Below are positions 1-10,383 of a DNA stretch of 46,372 nucleotides, in pieces. Source of the stretch: Phanerochaete sordida (lineage: Eukaryota > Basidiomycota > Agaricomycetes > Polyporales > Phanerochaetaceae). Both the position numbers and the translations under genes were made by a program. Each line of letters starts with the position of its first letter. Positions within the stretch are counted from its first letter, which is position 1. The stretch is taken from positions 1-46,372 of the forward strand of contig BPQB01000137.1 in NCBI GenBank assembly GCA_019973155.2, given 5' to 3'. A model generated the notes under the pieces. The model worked only from the letters and a program-made list of their open reading frames with translations, did no database searches and was not told where the DNA came from.

Positions 1-262
1 CGGTTCGACGACCGCTTGAATCTCCGCAGATTAGATCAAAACCTTGTCCCCCTCCCAAAACGTCCTGTATTTTCGCACCCTCGGATTTATCGTCGAGACC
101 GGAACTCGTCATACCGGCTGGTTCGAGGAGTTGTACGGTTCGACGACCGCTTGAATCTCCGCAGATTAGATCAAAACCTTGTCCCCCTCCCAAAACGTCC
201 TGTATTTTCGCACCCTCGGATTTATCGTCGAGACCGGAACTCGTCATACCGGCTGGTTCGAG
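1..262. repeat. Two tandem copies of a 135-bp unit
   Basis: Copy 1 is 1-135 and copy 2 starts at 136. The two are identical over 127 nt up to 262, after which the sequence diverges. The first copy begins at the window edge, so the array may continue to the left. The unit length is a multiple of three, which is why an open frame runs through both copies. I see no protein-like features in it. Confidence 0.9.
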
Positions 263-1693
263 TCTACGAACCAGTACTCGCGCGGTGGAACGCGGTGGTG
301 GGAGCAATGCGTGAGAACATAGTACCGTATTCGTAGAGGCGCTCGGTCCATCGAAATGAGGCTTCATTTATGGGGGTCCGCAAGAAACCTTGTCAAGCAA
401 GGTAATTTCCACCCCAGAACGCCTTCCATGGCTGCACATACTGGGAAGGGACGCGATCTAGCAGCGCATTCTTCACAGTATATGCAGCTCCCTGAGTTTC
501 AACAGGCAAGACGGTGCTTTTTCAGGACTCTGGCATGCGCGGGTATTTTCTCGCTAGGAAATCCACTAGATAAGGGCCGCCTGCGCGGCGTATACCTTGC
601 TTGCTGATCTCTGCGCAAACACGACCTCGAAATACTGGTCCACGCAAGTGTATTATGTACAGACGCAGGGCGATACATGGGCTTTAACAGAGTAAAAATG
701 ATACTTTTCGTTGGTTCATGTGCTATAGGCGCGCATGGGTCGACGCTCGGGTGGATTTTGCAGCGAAAGCGTTAGTGTAGCGGAGGATGGATTGTACAGA
801 GGCAGGAGGAATGTCTTGGTGTTGAAGCGTCACCCAGAAATGTGGCATCGCGCGCGGCAGGGACGTGGTGCGCGCGAACAGCTGCAAGCCAGATCAGCGA
901 CGTCTGTGCGAGAGGTAGATGAACGTACCAACGGTCCGTGAGCTGTGTGACACAGGCGTCGTTCCACGGGCTCGTGCTGTAGTGTCAAAGGGGGTGTGGA
1001 ATGGTCGGGCATGCCTGTGTACGAAAAACTGGTCTGTGAAGAAGTGGACTGCTCATTGTGAGACTAATCACAATTGTGAGGAAGGCAGGCGCACCGAGAG
1101 AGGCAAGATACGTCGACACCAAGAGCTGTAACGCTGTTATGACGGGGAGGACGAAGACGGGCGAATGCGCAGGCACAATGGCACGACGGACATGCGGCGG
1201 TTTTCAGTCGGAGCTTGAAATTGATAGGCGGCGAGCGTTGGTCTCTCCCTCCTCGTCGTCTCCGTCGACGACGTCGACGCAGCATGCGCCACAGTCGACC
1301 TGTGCGACACGCAACGACCGCGAAGCAAGCTTTGCCTGTGGGTCAGCTCGAGTGGCCCGCTGCAGCATGCAACGCGTTGTCGGACCAGTGTCGTGCGGGT
1401 CGGCGTGGTGTATATAGATGGAATGTAACATGGTCCCCCATGAGTCAGGCGTTGAGGCCTACCTGTCGCGGCGTGCGTGCCTGGCGCGGTGTGCGCGCAA
1501 GTACTGAGTAGGAGCAGGAAGTTGTTTCAAGTCACGCAGGTGTGATAGTCGTCGCTGAGCGGGTCATTATTTTGAGGAATGTACATGAGTTGTAGTACTT
1601 TTATCGTAGGATTCTAGTAAATCGAAGAGAAGAGAAGGAAATACACGTCTAAGGGAAAGGAAGAAGGCAGCAGCGAACGAGTGAATACAACGT
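263..1693. other. Intergenic stretch, no gene recognised
   Basis: Only short, mutually overlapping frames occur and none has protein-like composition or a convincing intron pattern. The stretch holds a hairpin motif at 387-405 that recurs at the 3' end of the Helitron, and an inverted 11-mer of the same motif at 593-603. The 5' end of the Helitron (a TC preceded by A) should lie somewhere in or near this stretch, but I cannot place it. Confidence 0.6.
387..406 (+). repeat. Hairpin motif shared with the Helitron 3' end
   Basis: A 6-bp stem ACCTTG/CAAGGT (387-392 and 398-403) closes a 5-nt loop and is followed by AATT. A 20-nt core matches the sequence at 9525-9544 with one mismatch, in the same orientation. 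No CTRR follows at the expected distance, so this copy is not a complete Helitron 3' terminus. Confidence 0.75.
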
Positions 1694-2803
1694 CTAAGAC
1701 CGTGAGGTGCGTCCCCTTTTGGGGGGAGATGGGGACGCCATGGGGTCAGTCATCGCGTAGCGCTTGACCGGAGTCTTGGGACCGGCAGGGCGAGGGCGAG
1801 GCGGAGCGAGGACCTTCATGTTGATGATGTCCGCGTTGTAGGTATCTGAAGCGCCGTCGGTGTTTGTCTTGGACGGACCGAAGTACCAGTGCGTAAATGT
1901 CATGTAGACGAGGACGAGCGCGTCGCGCAGCTCCGTCTGGTAGTTCCTGGGATGAATGAGGTTCCCGTCGTACATGTACGCCGGCAAGGGGTTCACGTTG
2001 TGTGTTTTCTTGACCTTGAGGTCCTGCAGCTCGTTGTTGCAGATTTGCGAGTTAGGCGTGGGGAGCCAGCCTTGCAGGGTGAACTCGAACGGCATGCCTG
2101 TGTCTGTTGAATGTTTAGTCAGGCGGCCAGGATCATAGCACGAACGGCAGGGACAGACCTGTAGGATCTTCACTGTTCCGGTCGACCTCCTGCCGAGCTT
2201 TAGATCAGTAAGTAGTACAGCCATGATTATATTGCGACGTACCTCGAACAGCTTGTGGCGAAGCCTGGGACGCCTCGGCTCCCCCTCCCCCTCATCCCAT
2301 GCCCCCTTGATGATCTGGACACCCTCTGTCCGCTTCGAGCGTATGATCGTCTCGTGGTTGCGGGTGACGGTGTCCCAGTCCTCTGTGAACGTGTCGACGT
2401 CCGGCGTGTCCATCAGCGCGGTCATCTTCACGTCCTTCAACGTCTTTGCGTATCTAGATGGCCCGTTCCAACCTCCGCACTCATTGAAGAAGCACAGGCG
2501 GTTGGAGATGCGGCAGACTGCCGAGAACATAGCGGAGGTGGGTGCCTCGGGTGCGGGGTTCTCCGTGGGATCGTTTGCGTGCAGGGCGCGCATGGACTCG
2601 TACTTCTCGGCCTCGTCGGTGTGGACAAGGATGTCGGTGTTACCGTAGCGGACCCAGACGAGGCCCTCGAGAATGTCGGAACTGCTGTCACCGAGGTAAC
2701 GGATGCGGTTGGGGCTGACACGGTCCTTGAAGAGCTGTGCTCGGATAGCCTTCATGTCGGCAGCGCTCGCGCGAGTCGCGGGCGGGGGGGTAGGCGGAGC
2801 CAT
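1694..2803 (-). CDS. Unknown protein divergent from the Helitron RepHel gene
   Basis: This is an open frame of 369 codons from the ATG at 2803. An upstream non-ATG extension to 2902 is less likely because a TATA box lies at 2856-2863, placing the transcript start just before this ATG. I do not recognise the family. Visible features are a Pro/Ala-rich N-terminus (MAPPTPPPATRAS), a Trp/Tyr-rich first half, FNECGGWNG, a Cys cluster CPCRSC in the middle, an aromatic stretch MTFTHWYFG, and a basic C-terminus PKRGRTSRS that could be a nuclear signal. A possible in-frame 45-nt intron (GTACGT donor near 2239, weak AAG acceptor) would remove VRRNIIMAVLLTDLK. The gene starts 226 bp from the RepHel start on the opposite strand. 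That makes it a candidate Helitron passenger or accessory gene, but its position inside the element is inferred because the 5' end is not located. Confidence 0.7.
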   Translation of the reverse strand: MAPPTPPPATRASAADMKAIRAQLFKDRVSPNRIRYLGDSSSDILEGLVWVRYGNTDILVHTDEAEKYESMRALHANDPTENPAPEAPTSAMFSAVCRISNRLCFFNECGGWNGPSRYAKTLKDVKMTALMDTPDVDTFTEDWDTVTRNHETIIRSKRTEGVQIIKGAWDEGEGEPRRPRLRHKLFEVRRNIIMAVLLTDLKLGRRSTGTVKILQVCPCRSCYDPGRLTKHSTDTGMPFEFTLQGWLPTPNSQICNNELQDLKVKKTHNVNPLPAYMYDGNLIHPRNYQTELRDALVLVYMTFTHWYFGPSKTNTDGASDTYNADIINMKVLAPPRPRPAGPKTPVKRYAMTDPMASPSPPKRGRTSRS

Positions 2804-2855
2804 GTGGAAGGACGGTGTGAAAGAGAAGCAAAGGTAGATTCGTGGGCGTACGAGG

Positions 2856-2863
2856 TTTATATA
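2856..2863 (-). promoter_or_regulatory. TATA box of the divergent gene
   Basis: TATATAAA on the minus strand, 53-60 nt upstream of the ATG at 2803. It lies inside the longer non-ATG extension of that frame, which supports the shorter protein. Confidence 0.65.
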
Positions 2864-3029
2864 CTGTCCAGCAGTGCAATTTTTTTTTTCGACTTGCTCC
2901 ATCGGGGAGAGAGTGATCGAGCGCGGCGGGCAGGCGGCGGGCGGATGCTCGGGAGTTGAAGACCGATAACCTGCAGTCTTGCAAGGCAGCTACCGTCGTC
3001 AACCCTCCGTCCTGAGCTGGTCCGTGGCC

Positions 3030-6000
3030 ATGGCAGCTTACCTACCTCACATCCGTAAACTCCCCATCTACGAGATCAAGGACATACTGCGTGGACGTCT
3101 TCAGATACCGCGAAGCCACGAACACCCGAAGGAACAGTTGCTGCAATGGGTCACGCAGAACGCCACCGCCGAGATCCTGGAAGAGCTGCAGGCCCGCATG
3201 CTTGCCATTGAGCTGGAGCGAGGACGGCGGAAGCGCACGCGGGAAGTGGAGCGTCGGTCAGAGCGACGACAACGGACGAGACGTGAGACCACGCACGGTG
3301 TGGGGATGTCGCCGGTGGACGTCAGCAAGTATCTGGACCTTCCGACGGACCAGCAAGTCAACGGATGCTATCGTGATTTCTACCACGCTACTTCGAAGGC
3401 CGCACTCGAGCAGGCTGTCTGTGGGGTGTGCGCCCGAGAGCGCCAAGTGAAACAAGACGGCGTGGTCCCGGTCCCTCTCGCGGAGTTGCCTGTGGAGAAG
3501 TTGGCCCCTGTTACTTCACATCCTGCTCAGGTTCTCACCTCTGGCATGCTCTTGGAACGTTCAGGGATCGTCTTCGAAGGCGATCTTGCCACCAACGTCC
3601 TCGTCTGCCACGAATGCTCATCTGCGTTGTCCCGTTCTGGCACACACCCTCCGCAGTTCTCGCTCGCCAACGACCTATGGATCGGCCCCATTCCGTGGGA
3701 GCTCCAACGCCTTACCCTCCCAGAGCAACAGCTCATCGCTCTGCTGTATCCTCGCGTTTACGTTGTCAAACTCTATCCCAAGGACAAGGACTATCGGCCT
3801 GAGGAGCAGATGTTACAGAGGGCGATGCGGGGGAATGTGACCACGTACCCACTCGACAAGTCAGGCGTCGCGTCGATGGTCGAGGGACGTCTTATGCCTC
3901 GACCGGCGAGTGTTTTGTCTTCTCTGATTGCCATAACCTTCATCGGCCGCGGACAGCTCCCGAAGAGGTGTCTGCGCAATAGCTTTCGTGTCCGTCGTGA
4001 CGCTGTGCGGCGGGCGCTGCTATGGCTGAAAGCGAACAATCCGAAGTACTACGGCGACATCGATATTAGCGAAGAACGTCTGCAGGCTCTACCAGAAGAT
4101 GACGTACCAGAGGAGATTACCGCGGTGGTGCGGCAGAGCACAGACCTCAGCGTCATCGACGAGGAGAGTGCCGGGTATGTACCCCAAGATGTTGTCGATA
4201 ATAATGATGGTGCGTACCTTGGGCCGTCGTTGTCTGTTCATGCGGGCTCACAGATCTGTGTAGATATCGTCCTTCCAGAAGGAATATCTTTGGAGGACCT
4301 GCAGGTCGAGAGTGGTACGTGATCGAGGTTGAACGCGGGCGCGACAGGATTGCTCATCGTATCATAGACGACGGCGACGTGATCCCTTTCCAGGTCTCTG
4401 GCTCCATTGATACAGACCTATCAGACATCACAGCCAGCGAGCTCATGCGGTGGGGCCTGCAGAACCTTTGGAGCGACGACCACGAGGGCGGATACGCCGT
4501 CCGTCATGGAGGCCGACCCGCCCGAGACTTTGGACCAGCCGCGTCGACACGCGCAGGGACGATCACGGATGATCTCTCTACATCCGCGGACGCGGAGAAC
4601 TTCTTCGAAAAGGCGTTCCCATGCATGTTCCCGTACGGACGTGGTGGTATAGAGGCCGTACGCCGTGTCAACGTTGATTTCCGTAATCACGTCCGCTGGG
4701 CACTGCAGTATCACGACCGCCGGTTTCGGAAACACGAGACATTTCCCTTCGTGTCCTTCGGGATGTTGCAGCGGCGCGAGGGTCTGCAGTCCGCCAAGAT
4801 TCAGATGCGCCGAAGAGATTTTGACACTGTCGCAGCACAGCTGTCGACGCTCACAGTGGATAAGTTGAAACGTGCCCAGCAAGAAGAAGAAAACGGGCAG
4901 GCTTTCTCCGATCCCGCCGTACGAACGCTGCGAAAGCATGTCCATGCGGTGGCCGGTCGAGTTGTTGGGTGCGACTCAGCTCGGTACCGGTACCGAAGTC
5001 AGATATGGTCGACATGCGCGGTCTTTGGTGCCCCGTCCGCGTGGATCACGATCAACTTCTCCGACACTCATGACCCCATCGCCCAAATCTTTGCCGGCGA
5101 GAACATCGACATGGACGCATTTCTTCGCACGCTGGGTCCAGACCGAGACCAGCGCGGACGGAACATTGCTGCAGACCCATATGCAGCAGCGAAGTTCTTC
5201 CACTTCATGGCGAAAACGGTGTTCGAGACGCTGTTCAAGATCAAGGTCTCACAATTCCAGGTCAGCAGCGACACGGGGGTGCTCGGTGATGTTGCAGCAT
5301 ACTTCGGCACAGTAGAATCGCAGGGTCGTGGTACGCTGCACCTGCACATGCTGCTCTGGCTGAAGAATACCCCACCGCCGGAGCAGATGGCGGAGATGTT
5401 GAAGACGGAGGAGTTTCGCGCGAAGGTGGTTGCGTACATCCGAGCGAACATGCGCGCGTACGTACCCGGTCTCGAATCTGCGGAGACTGTCGCTGCGATA
5501 CCACGGGAGAAGGACCTCGCATACAATCGGCCGCCGAACCCTAACGCCGCAGACCATGCGGAGCAGGTCAGGGATTTTGAGGTGCGCCTCGCGCGGTCGG
5601 AGCAAGTGCACAAGTGCCAAATCAAGCGATGTATGTTTCCGAACAAGTTCGGCCGGCTCGTCTGCAAACGGAAGGCTCCCTTCGAGCTGGCGCAGGACGC
5701 GTTCGTGACGGAGGCTGGGAAGTGGGGCCCGAAGCGACTGTTCGGCCTCGTGAACGGATGGTGCCCGCACATACTCGTTAATGCGCGGTGCAACAACGAC
5801 GCGAAGCTTCTGACAAACGGACGGGATACCAAAAATATCACATTCTATGTCACGAGCTATGCCGCGAAGAAGCAGGGGCGTAACTATAACATGTCGGCTG
5901 TCATGGCAGGTAAGCAACCTCAGTCGTCGTTACCATGATATGTACTCACGCAAGTAGATGGATTCGCGTACCACCTCGAGCATCCACATGCAGAGTATGG

Positions 6001-9000
6001 TGGGGACTTGCGCCGGTCGCAGTCACTCCTGCTCTCGCGTCTGATCAACACCATCAATCGTGAGCAGGAGCTAGCAGCGCCCATGGTGATGTCGTACCTG
6101 ATGGGCTGGGGCGATGTGTTCCGTTCACACGCGTATGTGCCAATCTACTGGTCAACATTCAACGGAGCCGTGTTGCGTCTGTTGTCTGGCGGAGAGACGG
6201 GCGGGCGACCGGCTCCGAGAGCGACAGCCGAAATTGATGATGCTGGGGCGTCAGGTGATGGAAGGGGCAATGTAGATGACGGCAATCGGGATGACGAGCG
6301 TGATGCACGTAGACCTGAAGACGTTGAGGAGGTGAGTAAGCAGAGCATAGCGCAGAAAACTGAGGGCTTACGTGGTCGGCAGGACGATGTCGAGTGCGTG
6401 ACATTCGACGTAGGCAGTGGGGGGCAGGTGTATGGCCACAGCCAGATGACAGACTATCAACTGCGGGGACAAGAGCTTCAGCAAATGTCTGTTTGGGAGT
6501 TTTTCATCGGCACATACGAGGAAGAAATCGGCCGAGATAACAGGCGACGGCAGAGTCGACGTGCCGACCATGCATCCGGTGAAGGCGAAGTGGGCGATGC
6601 AGGAGGAGCCGACGGGGGTGAAGAGAATGCTGAAGGAGATGACAATGCCGAGGCCGAAGCGGGAGGGTCAGCCGGAAGACCTCGACATGAACGGTCTCGA
6701 TACCTGGATGCGCACCCAAGTGCGGAGAAGAAGCAGCGGGTACGGCGCGCAGCAAACCACCGCAATCTACCAAACTTCGTCGGCATGCGTTTCCCGAACC
6801 GGAACGACCCTGCGTCGTCCGCGTTCTACAGCGCGTCAGTTCTCACGCTGCTCAAGCCCTGGCGTCACCTGGAGACTGACCTGAAAACCGCGAACGAAAC
6901 CTGGGAACAAGCGTTGGACCGGTTTCTTACTACGTCCGATAACGAGACGGCACTGCGCCGAATCATGGGAGGACTTCAATATTTCCATGACTGCCTGACG
7001 GCAGCTCGGGAGGCAGGAGAGGACGACTTACCGGAGGACGATTACGCAGGCGCAGGCGATGGCGAGGAGCTGGAAGACGCGCCGGCGGTCAGCGCAGGCG
7101 ACGACATGTCTGAAGAAGGACTTGCCGCCTTCATCCGAGCAAACGAGATCGTGCTCCGTGAGCGCATCTACGCGCAGAACGGCTTGAACTTAGCGCGTGC
7201 GGCGAACGTGTTCCCTAGCAGCGCCACAAACACGTGGGACGTGCACGACGCACAGGCGGTTCGCCGTGCGGATGCGCAGTCGATAGCACGCATGGAGGAA
7301 TGGGATCGGCAGCTGCAGGAGGACGTGCAAGAGATGAATCGTGGGCGAGAGATGCAGCAGACAGTGGAACACCAGCCCGAAGGCACAGATGCGGGGGTTG
7401 AGCGGATCCGGGAAGACGACCAGCCTCAAAGGCAGCACGAGGGCGAAGAGGAGCAGCCAGGCGTCGAACCGATGTTCACCGAGGACGCACTTCGCGCAGC
7501 AGATCCGGCAGAACTGGAAGACGAGCAGTTCTGTGCATACGACATCATTAGGTGGCACCTAGGACAGACTTTGGCAGAACAGGACCCACCTCCGCTGCGC
7601 ATGATCCTGTATGGGGAGGGAGGGACTGGGAAGTCGAAGGTGATACAGACGGTGACGGAGGAGTTCAAGCGGCAAGACTGTGCGTTCATGCTGGTGAAGG
7701 CGGCGTACACGGGAATGGCGGCATCACTGATAGACGGCAAGACGCTGCATGTCATCGGGTCAGTCGGCATCCGAGACCCAAGCAACATCAGTCCGGAAAC
7801 CCTCGCTAAGCTTCAAGCGTTCTGGAAGCACGCTCGGTACCTCGTGATCGACGAGTACTCGATGATATCGAAATCGTTCATGGCGGTGCTGTCAAAGAAC
7901 ATCGACATCGGGCGTCAGGGAGCGGAGGGACACAAACCAGGAGAACCGTTTGGCGGGGTAAACGTTATCCTGTGCGGAGATCTGCATCAGTTCAAGCCAG
8001 TGGTATGCCAGAAGGGAGACGCGCTGTTCGCACCTGCGAGTCAGGAGCAGACAACGGACGCAAAGGTTGGGGGGGAGCTGTACCGGTCCTTCAAGTTGGT
8101 GGTCATCCTCCGGAAGCAGAGGCGCGTGACAGATCCGGTGTGGCGAGACTTGCTGGTTCATCTACGGGCGGGAAAGATGAAGGAGGAGCATGTGGAGACA
8201 CTGGAGTCGCTGGTACTGCGCCCTCAGCAGACGGACATCGACTTCGAGGAAGATGCGGCATGGAGCCAGGCGTCGCTGGTGACCCCAAGACATGGCGTAC
8301 GCAAGTTATGGAACGACGCAAGTGTCCGGAAGCACTGCGCAAAGACAGGGGAGACCCTGTTCATATGTCCTGCGGAAGATCGGGTGAAGGAGAGAGGACG
8401 TAGAGCGCGACCGTTGACACTCGTAGAAAGATACGCCGTTGCAGGGCGGCTGAAGACGAAGAAGAAGCAAGGCGAGCGTGGAAGGAAGGATCTGCCGTGG
8501 ACCGTCGAGCTCGCAAGAGGGATGAAAGTCCTGGTGACGAACAATATCGAGACCGACCTGGATCTAGCGAACGGGTCGCGCGGAGAAATCGTGGACATAA
8601 TCTTGCACCCAGACGAACCGGAGTGGGGCACAGCGAGCACGGTTCACTTAAAGCACATGCCGCGTTGCATCCTTGTGCGCATGGACCGTACGCGCGCGTC
8701 GCAGCTTGCGGGCTTGCCGCCGGGAGTCATTCCGGTGCAGCCGATGGAGTCGACCATGCAAATTCGGCTGAAGCGGAACGGAAAGACGGTGCAGCGCACC
8801 GTCCGTCGACGGCAGTTTCCTGTGACAGGAGCGTATGCATTCACGGACTATCGAGCACAGGGACAAACGCTACGCTATGTCTTGGTCGATATTGCGACCC
8901 CACCAAGCTTTGAGTTAACACTCACGAACATGTACGTCGCTCTCTCTCGAAGCCCCGGGCGCGACACCATCCGTCTCCTGCGACCGTTCGATCGAGCCAT

Positions 9001-9151
9001 CTTTCTCCGACGACTTGATCCAGACTTGGAGACGGAAGACGAGCGGCTGGAGAGGCTGGACGGAGAGACACGAGCGTGGTGGAAGGCGATGGGCGGGGAG
9101 GTGAGGCTGGCGGAATGTCGAGCGAACGCTGAGGCACGTAGACAGGGATGA
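3030..9151 (+). CDS. Helitron Rep/helicase transposase (RepHel)
   Basis: Three exons: 3030-4314, 4368-5909 and 5958-9151, giving 2006 aa. Both introns are typical: 53 nt with GTACGT/ATAG, which also corrects the frame, and 48 nt with GTAAGC/GTAG. A third, optional in-frame intron could be 6332-6382 (GTGAGT to GGCAG). The N-terminal 430 residues hold Helitron-associated sequence with CxxC pairs. The Helitron_like_N Rep domain follows, with the HUH motif LHLHMLLW (His753 and His755) and the two catalytic tyrosines in YVTSY (Tyr922 and Tyr926). A charged Asp/Glu-rich linker leads to a Pif1-type SF1B helicase: Walker A GEGGTGKS (1495-1502), DEYSM near 1573, GDLHQFKPV near 1616, TDYRAQGQT and ALSRSPGRD near 1937. 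By family knowledge it nicks and unwinds the element during rolling-circle transposition in the nucleus. The start is the first ATG in frame; nothing essential is missing. Confidence 0.93.
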
Positions 9152-9522
9152 ACGTGAGTGAGTGGGAACAGAAGTCGAGAGAAAAGGGAGCTCACGATGA
9201 CAGCAGTTAGACGAGCAGCACGGAGGGCAAGGGGGGGGGGGGAGGAGAGTAACGATAGAGGGCGAGCAGGTCGAAGGAGGACGGCGAAGGAGAGAGGGGA
9301 ACACGACGTAAGCGAAGGCGGGGTAAATGTGGAGGAAACGAAAAGGGCAAGACACAGATAAGACAGCGATTAAGAGGTAGAGATAAGGAAGAAAGCGAAA
9401 GAGATAAGATAGGGATTGCAAAGGCAGAGGCAACGAAACCCACAGATAAGATATACGGAGGAGGCCGGAAGACGGCAGAGGCCGGGTCGTAGATTTGATG
9501 GGCAATTATGCCCTTCGCAGGA

Positions 9523-9556
9523 TACCTTGACAAGCAAGGTAATTGTACGACGCTGA
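9523..9556 (+). other. Helitron 3' terminus (hairpin + CTRR)
   Basis: TACCTTG (9523-9529) pairs with CAAGGTA (9535-9541) around the loop ACAAG. An 11-nt spacer follows and then CTGA at 9553-9556, next to T at 9557. This is the standard Helitron termination signal. A second palindrome, GGGCA-ATTA-TGCCC, lies just upstream at 9500-9513. Confidence 0.85.
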
Positions 9557-10383
9557 TAAATGCCGTTTTACAGGTGTTATCGATGATATTGGGCATCTGG
9601 CGGTGTTCAGGAAAATTTCAGCTGTCGTGCGGCGCATGCATGAGTCCGTCCATAACCGCGCTGTACCAAGTGCTGGAGACAGATCGTCTCCGGCCGTCGC
9701 CTCACTGTAAGAGCTGAGAGTGACGAGGTCACGACCTCAGGGACCGGTAAATCTGTGTTTACCCTAAATCGTCTAAGGAGAGGTTCGCATCGCTTCCGAC
9801 GTTTTGGCTTTCTGACTTACAATTTTTCACGATTCATCAGTCCCGTGCCGCCGACCTTCCCTGATGGACGACTCGTTCGCGCTGGAGAGAAGCCAGATCC
9901 ACCGTCTGTATTGTTCTACGCGATGAATCAGCCCCCGATATGAGGCTATCAGCCAGCTGGCACACATCGACGCCGCCAGCCGGTGCTCTGGCGCTCCCAC
10001 ACAATGGACACTCCCTTCCCGCACGTCCCACCTTCGGAGTCTGCAAGGGACCTTTACGCACGATTGTGCCCAATCGCGCCGTCCGCTTCTTCTGCGCCGC
10101 GCGCGCGCCCACGGACCGGTCACGACACCGCGTCGCCTCGTGCCTGATGGGGCCTTGTTCCGCGTTGGGAGGTCAATGGGCTCGCGCTGGCCCGTGCTCC
10201 CACCGCGAGTCAGGGCGCCCGCATGCGTGCTGGTGGTTTTCGCGCCGCCGTGGCCTCGGGGCCGTACGCTACAAAAATGGGCAGGCGCCCCCGTCGCCCA
10301 CGCCCTCTCCTCCTCCTCCTTGTTCTCCTTCCTGTTCTCCTCCCCCACCGCCCGCCGACCCCCCGCCGGCGACCTGGCGCGCG
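9557..10383. other. Helitron-STE3 intergenic region
   Basis: No gene is visible. The last 150 bases on the plus strand are strongly pyrimidine-rich (CTCCTCCTCC-type), as is common just upstream of fungal start codons. The long minus-strand frames here are arginine/glycine-rich shadows of this GC-rich promoter sequence. Confidence 0.6.

Larger units (their letters stand above)
1694..9556 (+). mobile_element. Autonomous Helitron; 3' end resolved, 5' end not
   Basis: The element carries a full-length RepHel transposase gene (3030-9151) and ends in the canonical Helitron way: a 7-bp hairpin at 9523-9541, 11 nt, CTGA at 9553-9556, then a host T. The left coordinate given is only the end of the divergent companion gene, because the TC-type 5' end could not be placed by eye. 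The reading frame is open through 2006 codons after splicing, so nothing in the coding sequence shows the copy to be dead. Helitrons are rolling-circle transposons that insert between A and T without target duplication. Confidence 0.85.

Noticed and set aside
387..405. Left hairpin motif as the 3' end of a second complete Helitron
   Set aside because: No CTRR follows 10-12 nt after the hairpin and no RepHel sequence lies upstream in the window.
4315..4367. RepHel region as two or three separate genes (breaks at 4322 and 5938)
   Set aside because: Removing a 53-nt GTACGT/ATAG intron and a 48-nt GTAAGC/GTAG intron joins the frames exactly and keeps the Rep domain continuous, so it is one gene.
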